Assembly: GCA_940337035.1 (NCBI GenBank)
Contig: CALNHX010001952.1
Location: forward strand, 1 to 64,000
DNA from: Agriotes lineatus
Lineage: Eukaryota; Arthropoda; Insecta; Coleoptera; Elateridae
Reading direction: 5' to 3'
DNA length: 64,000 bases
The notes below the pieces were generated by a model that was not told the origin of the DNA, ran no database searches, and worked only from the letters and a program-made list of their open reading frames with translations. Every line of letters begins with the position of its first letter. Within the stretch, counting starts at the first letter, position 1. Shown in pieces: positions 20,251-32,628 of the stretch. The translations under genes were made by a program, and so were the position numbers.

Positions 20251-20573
20251 AGACTGACAATACACTTCAGTACTGCCAAACGTATAACATTAGATCTTTC
20301 GGTACTTTCAAAATTGTCACTATTACTTTTCATGGCTGTTAATACAAAATGTATGTTTTTTAGATATTTATTGAGTTGATAAAACGTTCTATTGGATTCG
20401 TGTTTAGTTGCGTTTTATCCACTTAAGAAAATTAAACGCTCGAACTGCGTGCTCGCACATTCTTGCGTGGATAAAACGCTATCTAGAACACTTATACAAT
20501 AAATAACTATTATTACTTCTATGCACGTACGTCCAAATATTAAAGAAATAGAGAGATAAATCAGTATAAATAT

Positions 20574-20583
20574 TTTATTTATT
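20574..20583 (-). terminator. polyadenylation signal of the cuticular-type gene
   Basis: Two overlapping AATAAA hexamers on the minus strand, about 80 bp after the stop codon. Confidence 0.6.
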
Positions 20584-20660
20584 TGGGTAATACATTATGT
20601 ATTATACATTTAGCCATAACATTCAACTTTGGCGCTCATATTTGTTATTTTACTAATAAA

Positions 20661-21122
20661 TTACCAGACGCGGAGACCAGGAGCGATAAGAGTGCGGGTG
20701 GCAGAAATGGCACGTGCAGCTTGACCAGTCAAGTCTTGGGATTCTAGAAGACCTTCACCGCGCCATTGGCCATCATCCAGAGCACCGAGTCCAACAAGAC
20801 CGGCAGGAGCAGCGAGTCCAGCGAGTCCAGCAACACCAAGAGGAGCAGCAAGTCCAGCTACACCAAGAGGAGCAGCTAGTCCAAGAGGTCCGATTGCGGC
20901 AGGTCCAATGGCACCTGCACGGGTGACAATTCCTGCGGGTCCAATAGCACCGTTGGGTCCAACAATTCCGGAAGATCCTACTAGGGTGGGTCCTGCAGCC
21001 AACAGTCCGGCGCTAGCGAAGGTGGCCACGCAGGCGAACACTACAACGGTCTAGAAATTTAAATACGTTAGTTGGGAAATTGTAATTGCTGATGTGGATT
21101 TGGAACTTACCAAACTGTTCAT
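20661..21122 (-). CDS. low-complexity cuticular-type secreted protein (two exons)
   Basis: Exon 1 coding is only 12 nt (21122-21111, Met-Asn-Ser-Leu), followed by a consensus donor GTAAGT. The acceptor TTTCTAG ends at 21051 and exon 2 runs 21050-20661 in phase 0, giving 133 aa. The start MNSLTVVVFACVATFASA is a clear signal peptide, probably cut before GLLAAG. The mature part is Ala/Gly/Pro/Val/Leu-rich: VGPNGAIGPAGIV-type repeats, then two copies of AAPLGVAGL, and a short non-repetitive tail ending GLRVW. A tiny first coding exon interrupting the signal peptide is typical of insect cuticular protein genes. The protein would be secreted into the exoskeleton, but no Rebers-Riddiford chitin-binding domain is present, so its partner is unknown. 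TATA box and polyadenylation signals are well placed. It could be another structural secreted protein. Confidence 0.85.
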
Positions 21123-21175
21123 TTTGATTATTGGTTGTTGGTTGTTGAATGTGACTAGACATAGAAAAGCTGTTG

Positions 21176-21183
21176 TTTATATA
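21176..21183 (-). promoter_or_regulatory. TATA box of the cuticular-type gene
   Basis: TATATAAA on the minus strand, 54 bp upstream of the ATG. An initiator-like CTAGTCAC lies about 25-30 bp downstream of it, giving a short 5' UTR. Confidence 0.7.
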
Positions 21184-21239
21184 GTAGCAGTGTCCTTCAC
21201 AAAACATTGTAATTTGTAGGGAGTGTCGCATTGATCTTA

Positions 21240-22799
21240 AGCTCTAAATTTGTGTAAAATTGTCTATTATATCTTCGAAGTTATCCAAGAAAATGCTGTG
21301 TCAGAATTAAAATTTCTCTTAATTTAAAAACAAAAAGTAGATAATGCTATTTAATTTATTATTACTTTGATTACCTATCCATTTGCTAATTTTGAACCAA
21401 ATATTGGATAGATATAAAGTTCACCAATTTTAAAAGTAACAAGTCTTGAATCTTAAAGTTGCATCTTCTTGTATTGAGGAAATCTACTGGAACTGGATAA
21501 TTATTCTGATATAAAGTAAAGCAGATGAAATTTCATAAAATCTGTCTAATTTATTGACAACCTATATTGGATTAAGGTCGTTTACTTCTGTGTTTAGTAA
21601 ATGATGTAATATCTGTTTATTGTACCTCACTCTGTCAACGACTTCATTCTTTCCATTTCCATTTTTGGAAGATTTTCTAGGCCGGTGTTTGTGTATTTTA
21701 TTTACTTAGTAGTCTATATACTCCGTAACATTATTTCAGGCTATTTATTGGTTGCGTCATTTTATGATATTTTTTGTGTTGCATTACTGACCTTACTTCA
21801 ATTTCCTGATATAATACCTGTTTGAAACTTCAGTGTTGCTATTATAGCAATGCATATTATAGGTTAAAACAAAAGTTGAGAGTTTAAATGCTCCTTTTGG
21901 AGATAAATCGCCTTCTTAGTAGAGATTTGTCAAGTGTAAATAGAGAATCCTATAAACCAGAAGTTACCTGACTTTAGGAACAATTTTAATCATACTATTC
22001 GTCAAATTAAGGCCTCCTGCTAATTCCTTTGAGAAAAGATAGGTCGTGTATGATCAACATTTTTGAGACAGTGTATAGCAATAATTATTTGTATAATAAG
22101 CATAGAAAGTACAATTTGCTACACCGAGTGCATCGTTTGCCACCCGATTGTAGGGAGAATTACAAGAGGTCAGCAAATCACTTTCTGTGAGCAATATATA
22201 CATGTTTTGTTCTATGAGTTTAATTATAGATATAAGGTGTTTAAGGGCGAACAGATTTTTTTTACTTTTTGCTGTTTCACAGCAGCATCGCTATAACAAC
22301 TATCCTACATAAATAAAATGTAACATTTTCTAAGTTTTCAAATATTATAAAAAAGTCGACTTTCTATTAGCGAGTAGGAAAATACTTTTCATTGAATGTG
22401 TTAAAGTGTTTCAACGGGACCAAGAATATATTTGAATGTATTATTACTTTTACAGAGTATTGCCAAAGGCCTGGGAAAACATTCGTGGACGTATTCTACA
22501 CACCAAAATAAATAAAACATTATATGGCACATTTTCAAACACGTCTCGCTTGGGAGTTGTAATAATTATAATTTAAAGGTTAAGTATGACGACGCAATAA
22601 TAACAAAATAGAAATTATCTGTGGTTACTTTTATAAAAATGTATTTAAGTAATTTGTGTTCAAATTACTTTACCAGTTGTTAAGGGTGGAGCTTATAGTT
22701 AACTGTACGTTTTTTTTTAAAATTTGGACAAATACAAGATAAGCCTTAGGGGTGCAGCAATGTAAAAGGATGGAAACCAACGGTCTTATGTAGTCTCAC
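21240..22799. other. AT-rich upstream region of the cuticular-type gene
   Basis: May contain enhancers of the adjacent gene, but no element is recognisable. No other gene seen. Confidence 0.4.
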
Positions 22800-23112
22800 C
22801 CAACAAAGGTACTTATTTCTGACCAAAAGTTCCCAAAATACAAAAAGCGCCTATCACTTCATACAATATTTAATATGATTTTGACACAAACTGACAGAAA
22901 ACATAACCTGCTAACATAGAATTTGACACAAACTGACACAAAATCAAACCTACTAACATCGAATTTGACATAGATTTACAGGCCACCAATGATATGTAAA
23001 CAGAAAGTTGGGGACATTGATTAAATTTATTAATCATATTAAATATTGCATCAAGTTATAGGCGTTTTTTGTATTTTGGGTCGTATTCAAGTTTTCGTCA
23101 GAAGTGACCCAC
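22800..23112. mobile_element. foldback element with MITE-A-like core
   Basis: Left arm 22800-22877 and right arm 23031-23112 are inverted copies (shared blocks CAAAAAGCGCCTAT / ATAGGCGTTTTTTG and CAATATTTAATATGAT). Between them, 22876-22990 holds repeated GAATTTGACA...AAACTGACA motifs related to MITE family A, so one element may sit inside another. Confidence 0.65.
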
Positions 23113-25417
23113 TCATGGCTAACCCTGTATATATATACCTAAAAATATGACATAAATTACAAAGGTTGAGTACGTCGTCCTAGTTCAGTCGACAAATGCT
23201 GACCGCTTATTATGCAGTCCTATCTGCAGCGGTTGGTTAACTTATAGGCAGCACTTAGTGGCAGCACACTATTTACTGCTTCTATTTAGCTTAAATCGCC
23301 TTGGGTAAATTCGCGTAATACACTTTGGAGTCTCAACTCCTATTAGAGGCTGCTTGTGACTGCTGTAATATTCTTTGATAAATCAGCATAAGTTGAAACC
23401 CCGCATCCCGCAAACTACATGCGTTTCTTGCTGCACTCACAAATTCCACTTTATAATGCATTTGTTATGCAGGACCGTCCTTATAAAATATTTGTCATTC
23501 TGGGATACACAGTACACGAAAGTCTAACAGATGAAAAAATACATATAAAAATTTAGAAACTAATGGCAGGTTAACACCATGTTAAGCTATTAAATAGCAC
23601 TTTTTGAGTAGGAAAAAGGTATTTAAAAATGTGTGTGTTATAGTGGTTCAAGTTATGGGAGTTTACAGTTTTATTTTTAATTTCTTTAATGTTTAGCAGT
23701 TATTAGGATAAAAATCATTAGTGACTTAAAAGTAATCATTTCAATGCAAATACTTATAAATAATTTTGTCTGTTAATGTACAGACACTTCAGAACTGCCA
23801 AAATATGTGAATAACATGAGAATAGTGCTCTTAATCGCTTGCATACCACTAATTTGTATACCAAGGTACTGAAATTTAACTTTTTATCACGAATGTGGAT
23901 TTAGTTACAAAGGCCCGTAGGGCCAAGACAAATATGCCACAAACTTCAGTACCGAAGGATACGTTCTGTCTTAATTCGAGAAATCGTGAAATTCTAACAT
24001 GCTAACCAACTTTTGTAGGTTATGTTAACATCGGTTGACGTTTATCTGTCGCCTCGCCACCTACAAAAAGTGGATTCACTGCCGATTTCTTATGCTGTAA
24101 TAAGGCCTTCCACGTTCTTAGCTGCCGATTAAAAAAAATAATTTATTAAGTATTGTATTTATGGAACAATAAAGCTTTAATTATATGTAATTAAACAATA
24201 TTGCCAGTTTAGCCAGTTTTGAGATTAACGAAACTTGCCTATATCTTCAAAAATGTAACACAAGGAACTTTTTATAATTTTTTTTCTCTATTCAGGAAGT
24301 GCCTCTAATTTTAAGTGATGCAGCCTACGTATCTCCATAGCAGGAAATCGTGGTAGCTCGTCCGACTGCCATGCTGTCTTCTCATCCAGGTTTTGGTGCC
24401 CGCTTCGCAGAAGGTGTTAAATAGCCACCCATTGACGTCACGAAAGTCCCATTACGGCAGTTTAAAAAAAATTGGTAATCTAAGGCTCGACGTGATGGAG
24501 AAAAAACGTTGGCTGCCGTAAACAAAGTATGCATGATAATCTCAAAAAATGTAAAAGACAAATATACAGTTAAAAAAGGAATACAATATAGTGACTTTGA
24601 TTTAATAAAATATAATGCTGTTTTATAGAATGTCCACGACCTACTACATTTCTGCAAATTTTATTTATTCCTTGCATCAGCGAGCAAGACGGTAGACAAC
24701 AAACAACCAAAAAAAGCTGTTATAGATTTCGCAACCTTGTGTTTAAAATGCTGCAATGTGCTTTTAACAGCCGAGTTCCGTGCATTTTAATTCTCTATTT
24801 AAAATAAATTTCCACGTTCAATCAATTGTAAAACTGACATTGAAAAACTTTATGTAATTTATCACCAATTAGTGTAAAGCATTAAATTATATTTTTAATA
24901 AGTATTAAAATATTAACATCCAAATAAAACAATTGTAAAATATGCAAATTGTATTTGTGAAAAATTCTCATTTGTCATAAACATCCCACTTTTGCAGTGA
25001 AAGAAATGGCAGTACGTTATCCAAAACTTTTGTATTTCCCAACCACTTCTTAACCAGTAAGAGGATTTTTAAATAAGAAAAAATAATAAATATGAAATTC
25101 TTCTAAACAAAATAACGCCATTGAAAAACAGAAAAACCTACAAACTATTTCAAATCATGAACTACAAATCATACACTATGCAGAATTTTAAATGTGATGT
25201 CCTAACTAATAATAAAATATTAATATCATCTATATCAACCTGATAACAACAAAGTAAGTTTACTTATATCGTAATTATAAAAAAGTTATGTAACAAAAAA
25301 TTCTCTTTCTAGTGATGAATAAAACAATAATAAATAATAACAACTAATAACCAAAAAGTTATGCTAAACTAAAACTGAAAAATAATACAAAAATTTTAAA
25401 TTTTAAGAACTTTATAT
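23113..25417. other. unannotated AT-rich stretch
   Basis: No gene or clear repeat. AACCCTGTATATATA near 23134 resembles a repeat end. The 91-aa minus-strand frame at 24382-24657 shows no known domain. Confidence 0.45.
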
Positions 25418-25700
25418 AAAAGGTAAAGGTTCAGGGTCATTTCAATTCCCCCAACTGGAGGCGGGCTGCTACAGGGACCTTGCGTCCCTCTTCAGCCAAG
25501 AACAGAAATTATAGGATGGGTGAGAGAAAGGAAGGGCGGAAAATGGAAGAGAGGCCAGGAACGGTGGAGAAATACTGCCCCGGCATTCGCCTCAGAGAGG
25601 GTATTCTGTTGACTCAGAAAAACCACCTAAAAACCTGAATCAGAGCAGACGGCCAGGGAAATCGAACCCGTGACCTCCCGAATGCTAAGCAGACATGGTA
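25418..25700 (-). mobile_element. tRNA-derived SINE, copy 2 (inverted)
   Basis: Reverse-strand copy of the 3594-3890 SINE: B box GGTTCGATTTC at about 25658-25668, then GGTTTTTAGGTGGTTTT, CAGTATTT, CTGAAG...AGGTCCCT and the CCTTTACCTTTT tail, in the same order. Its tRNA head is cut just upstream of GCTTAGCATTCGGG, so the A box is lost. Confidence 0.85.
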
Positions 25701-28700
25701 ACTCCTAGTTTGAACTTTATATCGAAATAGCCAAATAATACATTGTCATATTTTTTTGCAAACAAGTGCAAACTAGTTGCTGAGAAACGCTGAGGTAAAA
25801 ACAATTTGAGTAGTATTAGTTACCTTAATATATTTTTTTGCAATTCATTCTTATCTTTACCATCATATTCCATGATGTAAGGGCTAATTCTCCTCCAAAA
25901 AAAAATCCAAAAACGAAATGCAGTCACCCAGACACAAAAATTTACTAATAAATGCCACTCTTTGAAAACGAAATGTAAAAGTAATCGACGCTGCCATTAA
26001 AAAGTTAACTGTGTCATCTGTGTCATGACACCCCTGTTCATCCAGTTGTAGTCCAACGATAATAACAACGTATGAAGCGTCATACAAAATTTTATCCAAG
26101 TCGATACAAGCATTCCGTTGCTATAAGCAAAATTGGTTTTTTGTAAAAAGAACTTTGAAGTAGAATATTAGCTTTAAATGAAACTCATTTGCATAGTGGT
26201 GCGCTGAATTAAACAATCTTATTTTGAATTCAAAAATGGGTGATAAAACCATCTCAAGGACACCCTCTATATGTAATGTGTTCACGAAGAAGCTGTATTA
26301 TAGACGCAAATGAAAAAATATATTCGGGAATTAAGCCCTGCTTAATTCAGAGAAAGAACATTTTTTTTATTTCACACGGATTATCATCGTTGATTCTATT
26401 CTCCTTCTCAATCTCTTTTCTAGAAATTTAATTGACTAACAACTCGTAATATTGCTATGCTTCTTGAATTGGGGCAACATTTTAACATCGTCGTTTTCGT
26501 ATATTGGCAGAATTGTTGAAATTGTTTAGTATCTCGGTATTTTTCTGGTGGTTTACGCAGTATTTACTATTTTATGCAAAAATGTTATTTCTTGTATTCA
26601 TGTGTTTAATAATTTACGTTTTAATATTGTCTTTTCCCGCCATGTTACGATTTTAAGATTTTCCAGCAGCTTCTTATACTTCTTTCATGATTATTCCTTC
26701 ATCTATTGCTAAATTGTCGGTATAAGATCCTACCAATTATTTTCTGTCTCTGGCTCTCGTTCTTCATTAAAAAAATTCAGCAAATTTTCTTATTTGTTTT
26801 ATATACGTTTTATCCCACCAGCTTCGTCTTCATTTTTACAAAGGTACTGTATAGTAGTTTTGTTGTTTGGTATGTTTCTAAATTCTTTCCATTATTGTTG
26901 TTAGCTTCATTTATTAATTCCTTAAACATTTTTCTCTGCTTCTTGTACTTTCGATAAATATTTTCTTCCTTGTGCTTGTGCTTTCCAAACCTCCCCTCAA
27001 GTCATTCCACAAATATCTCCTACCTCATCACAAATTAATGTTTCAAATATTTTCCAAAACGTTTCCAGATTACATTTCAATCAAAAGGATATTCACAAAT
27101 GCACTAAAATAATGGAACGCAGGAAATAGATTTACTCTGACCACAAAGAGATTGTAAAAAAGAAACTGATGATGCGCGAGTCAAAATGGAATGCGATATT
27201 AACAATGATCACCTCTTAGTGCAAGTAAAACTTAATAATTCGCAACTAGAAGAAGCAAGAGCAAAAACATTCATATATAAGCATTTCAGTATTAAAGTCG
27301 ATACATAGGCTACTTCAGGAATTAGTTGTAGCAAATTAAAGGAAGGTCTTAATAAAATAAATGAAATAAATACATCTCTTACCATAACGATAATATTAGA
27401 AATGTTGAAATATCTCATTTGTATATCTGACGTAGTTTTTAGGTTAAAAAAAATTAATTATTTTTTTAGCACTTGTTTGCTTGAAACTATTGAAGGATCA
27501 CAAAAATGTGCCTGGGCTTTTCACCATTATGTTGGCAATTGTTGACGACTGCTTAGCAAAGAAGTTACTTCAAAAAGATTCTAATAATATTAGATAATAA
27601 ACGACAAAACAAATAAAAATAGAACTATATCTAATAATTATTAATGATTTTATGATAAGCTTTGCTCAACGTTTTATGGATAGTCCGTTGCCACTGCCAT
27701 ATTTCAAATAAACAATTGCAAATGTTAGTTCTGAGATTATACAGATATTGATATTTATATTAAAAGGATTTGGATTTTTCTAGCTGAAGGGTGAACTAAA
27801 TTCACATGCGTTTAGGCCTCAAAGTCACATTTGTGTGTAGTCCTGTTACTCTATCTCGTAGTCTAGCCCAAGAAAAGAGGAATGTTAATTGTATCCCAAC
27901 GCCATATGCGGGTTTATCTTGAAATATTTTTAAATACAGCGAGAAGGGAATTAGCAGCAATTTTAATTTCTTGCTTATTTATTAAACAAAATCTGACAGC
28001 AGAGAATAGCTTGTCAGTATCCAGTCATTTTCGTAAATTCAAATTGTCTTTTCGATAATGTTAATATATTTTTAAGATCAACGTTCTTAAGATACTGACA
28101 CCATCACCGCCTTTAATTGTTTGTCACAGCTATTGCATAATATTAAAACAATGTGTTTGAATTGCATTTGGTGTCTTTAACATTTTATTTTATTGTTGTT
28201 ATACTAACTTTAAAAGTTACCCGGTTGTTATTTATTTTGCTCAGCTTGCTTTATTAGTACATTTAGAATGTCGATATAAGCATGTAAGTTCGTTATAAAT
28301 TTACTTAAATTATTCTCAATAACTTCTTCAGACACACATTTACGTTACCAATTGATGGTTGCTATTAACCGAGAACTACTGATGCAAAGTAGTTTAAAGC
28401 ACAAATTTATAAAAATGTTTGCATTATTTTTTTTCAAAGATAACGTCTCTTGTGCACTTTTCAGATTTGTAGATTTAAGAGAGTAACCGTTATTTTTTAT
28501 TAGTTTCAGCTATTTTATATTGCTGTAATGACAAAATCATTAATCTAAAGATGTATTTGAATATTCCCACCAAAAGTTTGAACGTAGTGAATTTTAATTC
28601 TGAATTATCTCGAAAGATGCAGGATTTTTCGTAAATAATACATTTTTGTGAGAAATTAACAATAAAAAACATCTCCATTTGTAGAGAACTGTTTAGGACA

Positions 28701-28846
28701 CGCTGTATAAAATAAGAGTAGAGCTAACGCGGCAACAGCATTTCATTGGTTGAATCCCTTTGGATCCCTTTGGAATTCAAAAATATAGTTGGCCCGCGCA
28801 CTTTCGACTTTTAAAATTAGTGAAATTGCAGTAAGTACTTATATTG
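25701..28846. other. unannotated AT-rich stretch
   Basis: Very AT-rich. Short open frames have no recognisable content. A GGACACCCTCTATATG string near 26256 resembles the end motif of common insect interspersed repeats. No gene is supported over these 3.1 kb. Confidence 0.5.
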
Positions 28847-29060
28847 CATTCGCGATCTTTCTGGATGAGGGTTGGCCATGATTTCGTTTTAACAAGTTAC
28901 TTTCTTTATTATATTTTTTGTTTCCTTTAGGTTTTCATGTTTTTAAAAACTACGTTTTACGGTTCTGCCAAATCTAAATTTAGCGATTTTAAAAAGATCT
29001 CGGTAGTTCATGTCAAGCTCGTGTCAATTTGAATTCAAGTTGAATTAACGCAGCAAGAAC

Positions 29061-29267
29061 ATGCCCAAAGCGATATCAAAAGAAACCAAAGTGCACATTA
29101 AAAAATGTTTTGAAACCCTACGAAATATGCGGCCTGATTTAACCCATGATTGTCTGGTAAACAGCGTTTGTAATATTTTTGGAGTAATAGTATATTACAT
29201 ACCGAGGTGGAATCAAACTTTTCACCATGGTATGTATACTATTTCATTCGCAACCACTTTATTCTAA
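29061..29267 (+). pseudogene. transposase N-terminal fragment
   Basis: 68-aa open frame with a plausible start (MPKAISKETKVHIKKCFETL) similar in style to the N-terminal region of insect IS630-like transposases. It ends at a stop after YTISFATTLF. A small 5' exon is possible, but the flanks contain stops in every frame. Confidence 0.45.
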
Positions 29268-29372
29268 ACAATAATTGGAAAAATCATTATATTATGATAC
29301 GACAGGTTGTGAAGCGCATGAATGGATGAACGAGATTCCCAGTGTCCCTACCTACACAGCGGTCGGGAATGT

Positions 29373-29398
29373 ACTTCCCGCACTCGAGTGCGGGAAGT
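29373..29398. repeat. perfect 26-bp palindrome
   Basis: Symmetric about the XhoI-type core CTCGAG, with half-site ACTTCCCGCACTC. A further half-site GTGCGGGAAGT follows at about 29401-29411, and CTTCCCACACTC at about 29432. Confidence 0.95.
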
Positions 29399-29710
29399 GA
29401 GTGCGGGAAGTAGCGGGCGGAAATGTACGACTTCCCACACTCAAATGAGTTCAGTAATGTTAACATTACATATATGGTTGCGAATAAAGATAATTACATA
29501 CATGTTTTGTATATTTACCTAATTTAATTTTTAGTTTGGGAGGTCGACGATAGAAATTATTATAAAACAACAGCCTATAGAGTTGCAATCTTCTGTCGTT
29601 GGCGTACGCTCTAAATCTAGTTTATATCAAATTAATTTTTTTAGGAAGGATTTGCAACAACTGATTTGGCAATATAATTTCGAAAATAGTTTTTTACAAT
29701 AAGTGATTTA

Positions 29711-29920
29711 TTGGTTGATGTTAAAGGACAGTGTGGGTTTACGGGAGGGAGAACATTGCTATACGAAATTCTAAAATCTATGGGATATAAGTATAAACTT
29801 ACTAATGGACGGAACATTTTATGTGAACAAAAGCACGTTGTTGCATCTAAAATTAGTTTCTTGCTAAAATATCTACATTTTAAAAACTGCCAAACAAACC
29901 AAAAAGGCAGTCATCAGTAA
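29711..29920 (+). pseudogene. transposase helix-turn-helix fragment
   Basis: 69 aa. FTGGRTLLYEILKSMGYKYK followed by NILCEQKHVVASKISFLLKYL matches the usual order of an HTH, the GF(K/R)Y(K/R)K motif and the E..DIV..R..YLR block before the DDE core of insect transposases. The reading stops soon after. Confidence 0.6.
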
Positions 29921-30549
29921 TTTACACGTAAGTAACCAGAAAGAGTTATTTAAGCAACAGAGGCGTCTATTATACATGTACACTACCACGGGAACGTCGG
30001 AACAAGAAAATTGAAGAAGATCAAACCCCTGAGTGGATGCAGCGAAAGTGCAGTAGAAACAAAGCACAGCATAGTGCGGTAGTTCATATTTTATTCTCTG
30101 TGCATGGTTGAAATTATAGCATTTTTCAGGTACTCTACGGAACAGTAGCTTAACTTCATGTTTCTCCTTCAGCTCGTTTAGGCGCTTATTGTAAAGAAAG
30201 GATTATCCGAGGTACCAACTATAACATGAAAATAAAAGACGTGTTGCCAATATCGTCGAAAAATACTCTAAAACACAGAGGAAGACAATTAAAATTCTAA
30301 AAATTTTCTGCTACTTGTAAAAAACATGTGATTAGTTTAATAGAAATTTAGATTTATAAAATGTTTTGCGTTACGATACAGAGGAAGCGCTTGCAACAGC
30401 GCAAACGATAAATGATGGAAAACGTAACCTTAAGATAAAATTATCGACCGTCAAATGTTAAAGTCACAATTCAACTCCTTAAACACCAATCACACTGCCA
30501 AAACTGTCTAAATTCCATGACCAACCCTCATCCAGAAATATCGCGAATG

Positions 30550-31078
30550 AAATATATGTGTATCATTATCACGGCCTGCTGCATTGTATGGCAAAAGTCA
30601 CTTTATACGGGCTGGGAATTTTTTTGAAATCCATTGTTGTTTTTATTTCTGTGAAAACGCCAATTTTGGCCGTTTGGCGCCACATACCCACGATGACATT
30701 TAAATGACAACGGTTGTTAAGACTAATTCGTGTTTAGAAATGATTTTTTAAATGAAGTATCAGTAGCAAAAGGACCTATTGTTTTGAATGTAATATAAAT
30801 ATGAATAGTGTAATCTATTATTTAGTGTCCTGTAAGTACCTTAGAGATCTATAGTTTTAATATTTTTCTTGAGAAAGCTGTGGAACTCCAAGAATTTATA
30901 GTTTAAGACGAATTCATATTTTCAGGCAGGTATTTTTTGGATAGCTCACACATTTGCTCTAAAATAGAAAATGGAAGATGTTTTAGGTGCTAATAGTAAT
31001 GAAGTATTTTATTCTGTGTGTTATTGCAAGGTTGTAAGTTTATGTGTAATTTATTGTAAAAAATTTAAAATTAAACAT
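30550..31078. other. unannotated stretch
   Basis: Nothing supported. Confidence 0.4.
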
Positions 31079-31219
31079 TAATAGTATATTATGTATCAAG
31101 TTTTATAAACGTCATTTTAGTCACGAGTTTTATTAATCACGAGCGAAGCGCAGCGGAGCGAGTGTTTAATAAAATGAGTGACTGATAAGTTTATAAAACG
31201 AGTTGCATACTATAATTTT
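31079..31219. mobile_element. small foldback element (~140 bp)
   Basis: Nested inverted pieces: ATAGTAT...TTTTATAAAC against GTTTATAAAA...ATACTAT, and AGTCACGAGTTTTATTAA against TTTAATAAAATGAGTGACT, around a GC-rich GAAGCGCAGCGGAGC loop. Typical of a MITE. Confidence 0.7.
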
Positions 31220-31956
31220 TCTACGACCACAAATTTAGAGAATATAACATCATATTATTTCATTAAAATTTTGACATTTATTATATTAGGTTAAATTATG
31301 CTTGACAAACGTCAAAGTAGCGGTTGAAAACTAACTTGATTTTAGTTTAGCTGTGGCTAATAAAGCAAATACTGATGTTACATTGCAAATTTGAAATTCC
31401 CGCTCGTGGGTATACAGCGCTCTGCGGAGAATCGCGAAACTTCACATTTTCCCAGGCCGTATACAGTGACGTTTGTCAAACAATTCAGCAGGTCGTGATC
31501 ATTATAATTATCATAATGATCAATCAAAATGATTTACATCTTGTAATCAAGATCCAGAACAAAATGAATTTAGTTAAAGAGTATTAGCAGAGAAAATTAT
31601 AATTGGTAAAACTATAGAATACGTGAAAATGATTTTGGAAACAATCAGTGTGAATGTGAGTAAACGGCCGTAAAAATGGAAGCGAACTGCTATTCCGACA
31701 CAGGTTTCCTAAACTGTTAGGGATCTTGATTCCGACAACACTTTCAATCAAAATTTCTTCCTGATCCATTTTTCAGGTATTTAAAAAAAGAGATCAATAA
31801 ACCGCCCGCTGGATAAGAAAGGTGTTGAGAAGAGCACGGCCCTTTTTTGAAGAGCTTCATGACTTTGAACTCGGGTTTGGTTGTTTCCAATAAAACAAGA
31901 CCACTGTGCAGTGTGCACACAATACATAATACCTTTAATATTAGTCTAAGAGTTAC
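31220..31956. other. unannotated stretch with one distant inverted pair
   Basis: TTGACAAACGTCA near 31301 and TGACGTTTGTCAA near 31467 are inverted to each other and may bound another small element. No gene. Confidence 0.4.
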
Positions 31957-32628
31957 TGATATTTTTTAGTCATTATTTAGTTAAGGCCTATTTATTGAGA
32001 GAATGTTGCGGGAGGCATGTGTAAGCGTCATAGCGGTATCGGAGGGAGACAGAACACCCCGAACTTGCAAACAAGTAGTGAACACTATTATTATTTGGTT
32101 AAGGTTGTAACTTTTTGTATTGTTTGCCCGGTAGCCTGTAAATCATGCTATAACGTTGGCCGATCGATTGGCCGGTATTAAATGGGCTGCTGAACACCTC
32201 AAACGTGTTGTGAGGCCGACGAAATTGTTATTATTTAGTCAAGCTCCAACTTTCAATAAGGTATTATCGCAACTATTTTAAGTGTACATTTCTATTTGCA
32301 GAACAAAATATTGGTATTAACTTAAACGACTTAAACATTCCTCGTGCGCGTCTTGATTTCGTGTCGTTTGCTGCAGCATTATTATTATTATTACCTCAGC
32401 AAACCTTTTGGAATTTGGAACATCTGCTCAAGCACACAAAACTCTAAAATACTATATGGGAAGGTCTATTCACATATCTTAACCAAATAATAACTTGTTT
32501 GCAAATTGGGGGTGTTCTGCCTCCCTCCGATACCGCTATCAAGGATAATCTTTACAGACACTTATACATGCCTGCCACAACCTTCTCTCAAAAAATAGGC
32601 GATAACTAAATAATAACTAAAAAATGTC
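31957..32628. mobile_element. foldback element with ~130-bp arms
   Basis: Left arm about 31957-32090 and right arm about 32480-32628 are imperfect inverted copies. Shared blocks include ATTTTTTAGT, TTATTTAGTTA, GCGGTATCGGAGGGAG, CAGAACACC and TTGCAAACAAG. The ~390-bp centre has no coding capacity. Confidence 0.75.

Larger units (their letters stand above)
28847..30549 (+). mobile_element. decayed DNA transposon with ~35-bp terminal inverted repeats
   Basis: 28847-28880 and 30515-30549 are inverted and differ at about two of 34 positions (CATTCGCGAT, TTTCTGGATGAGGGTTGG shared). Between them are two plus-strand coding scraps. One, at 29061-29267, starts MPKAISKETKVHIKKCFE. The other, at 29711-29920, has FTGGRTLLYEILKSMGYKYK. 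Both fit the N-terminal and helix-turn-helix parts of IS630/Tc1/mariner-type insect transposases. No DDE catalytic core is legible. Confidence 0.65.
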
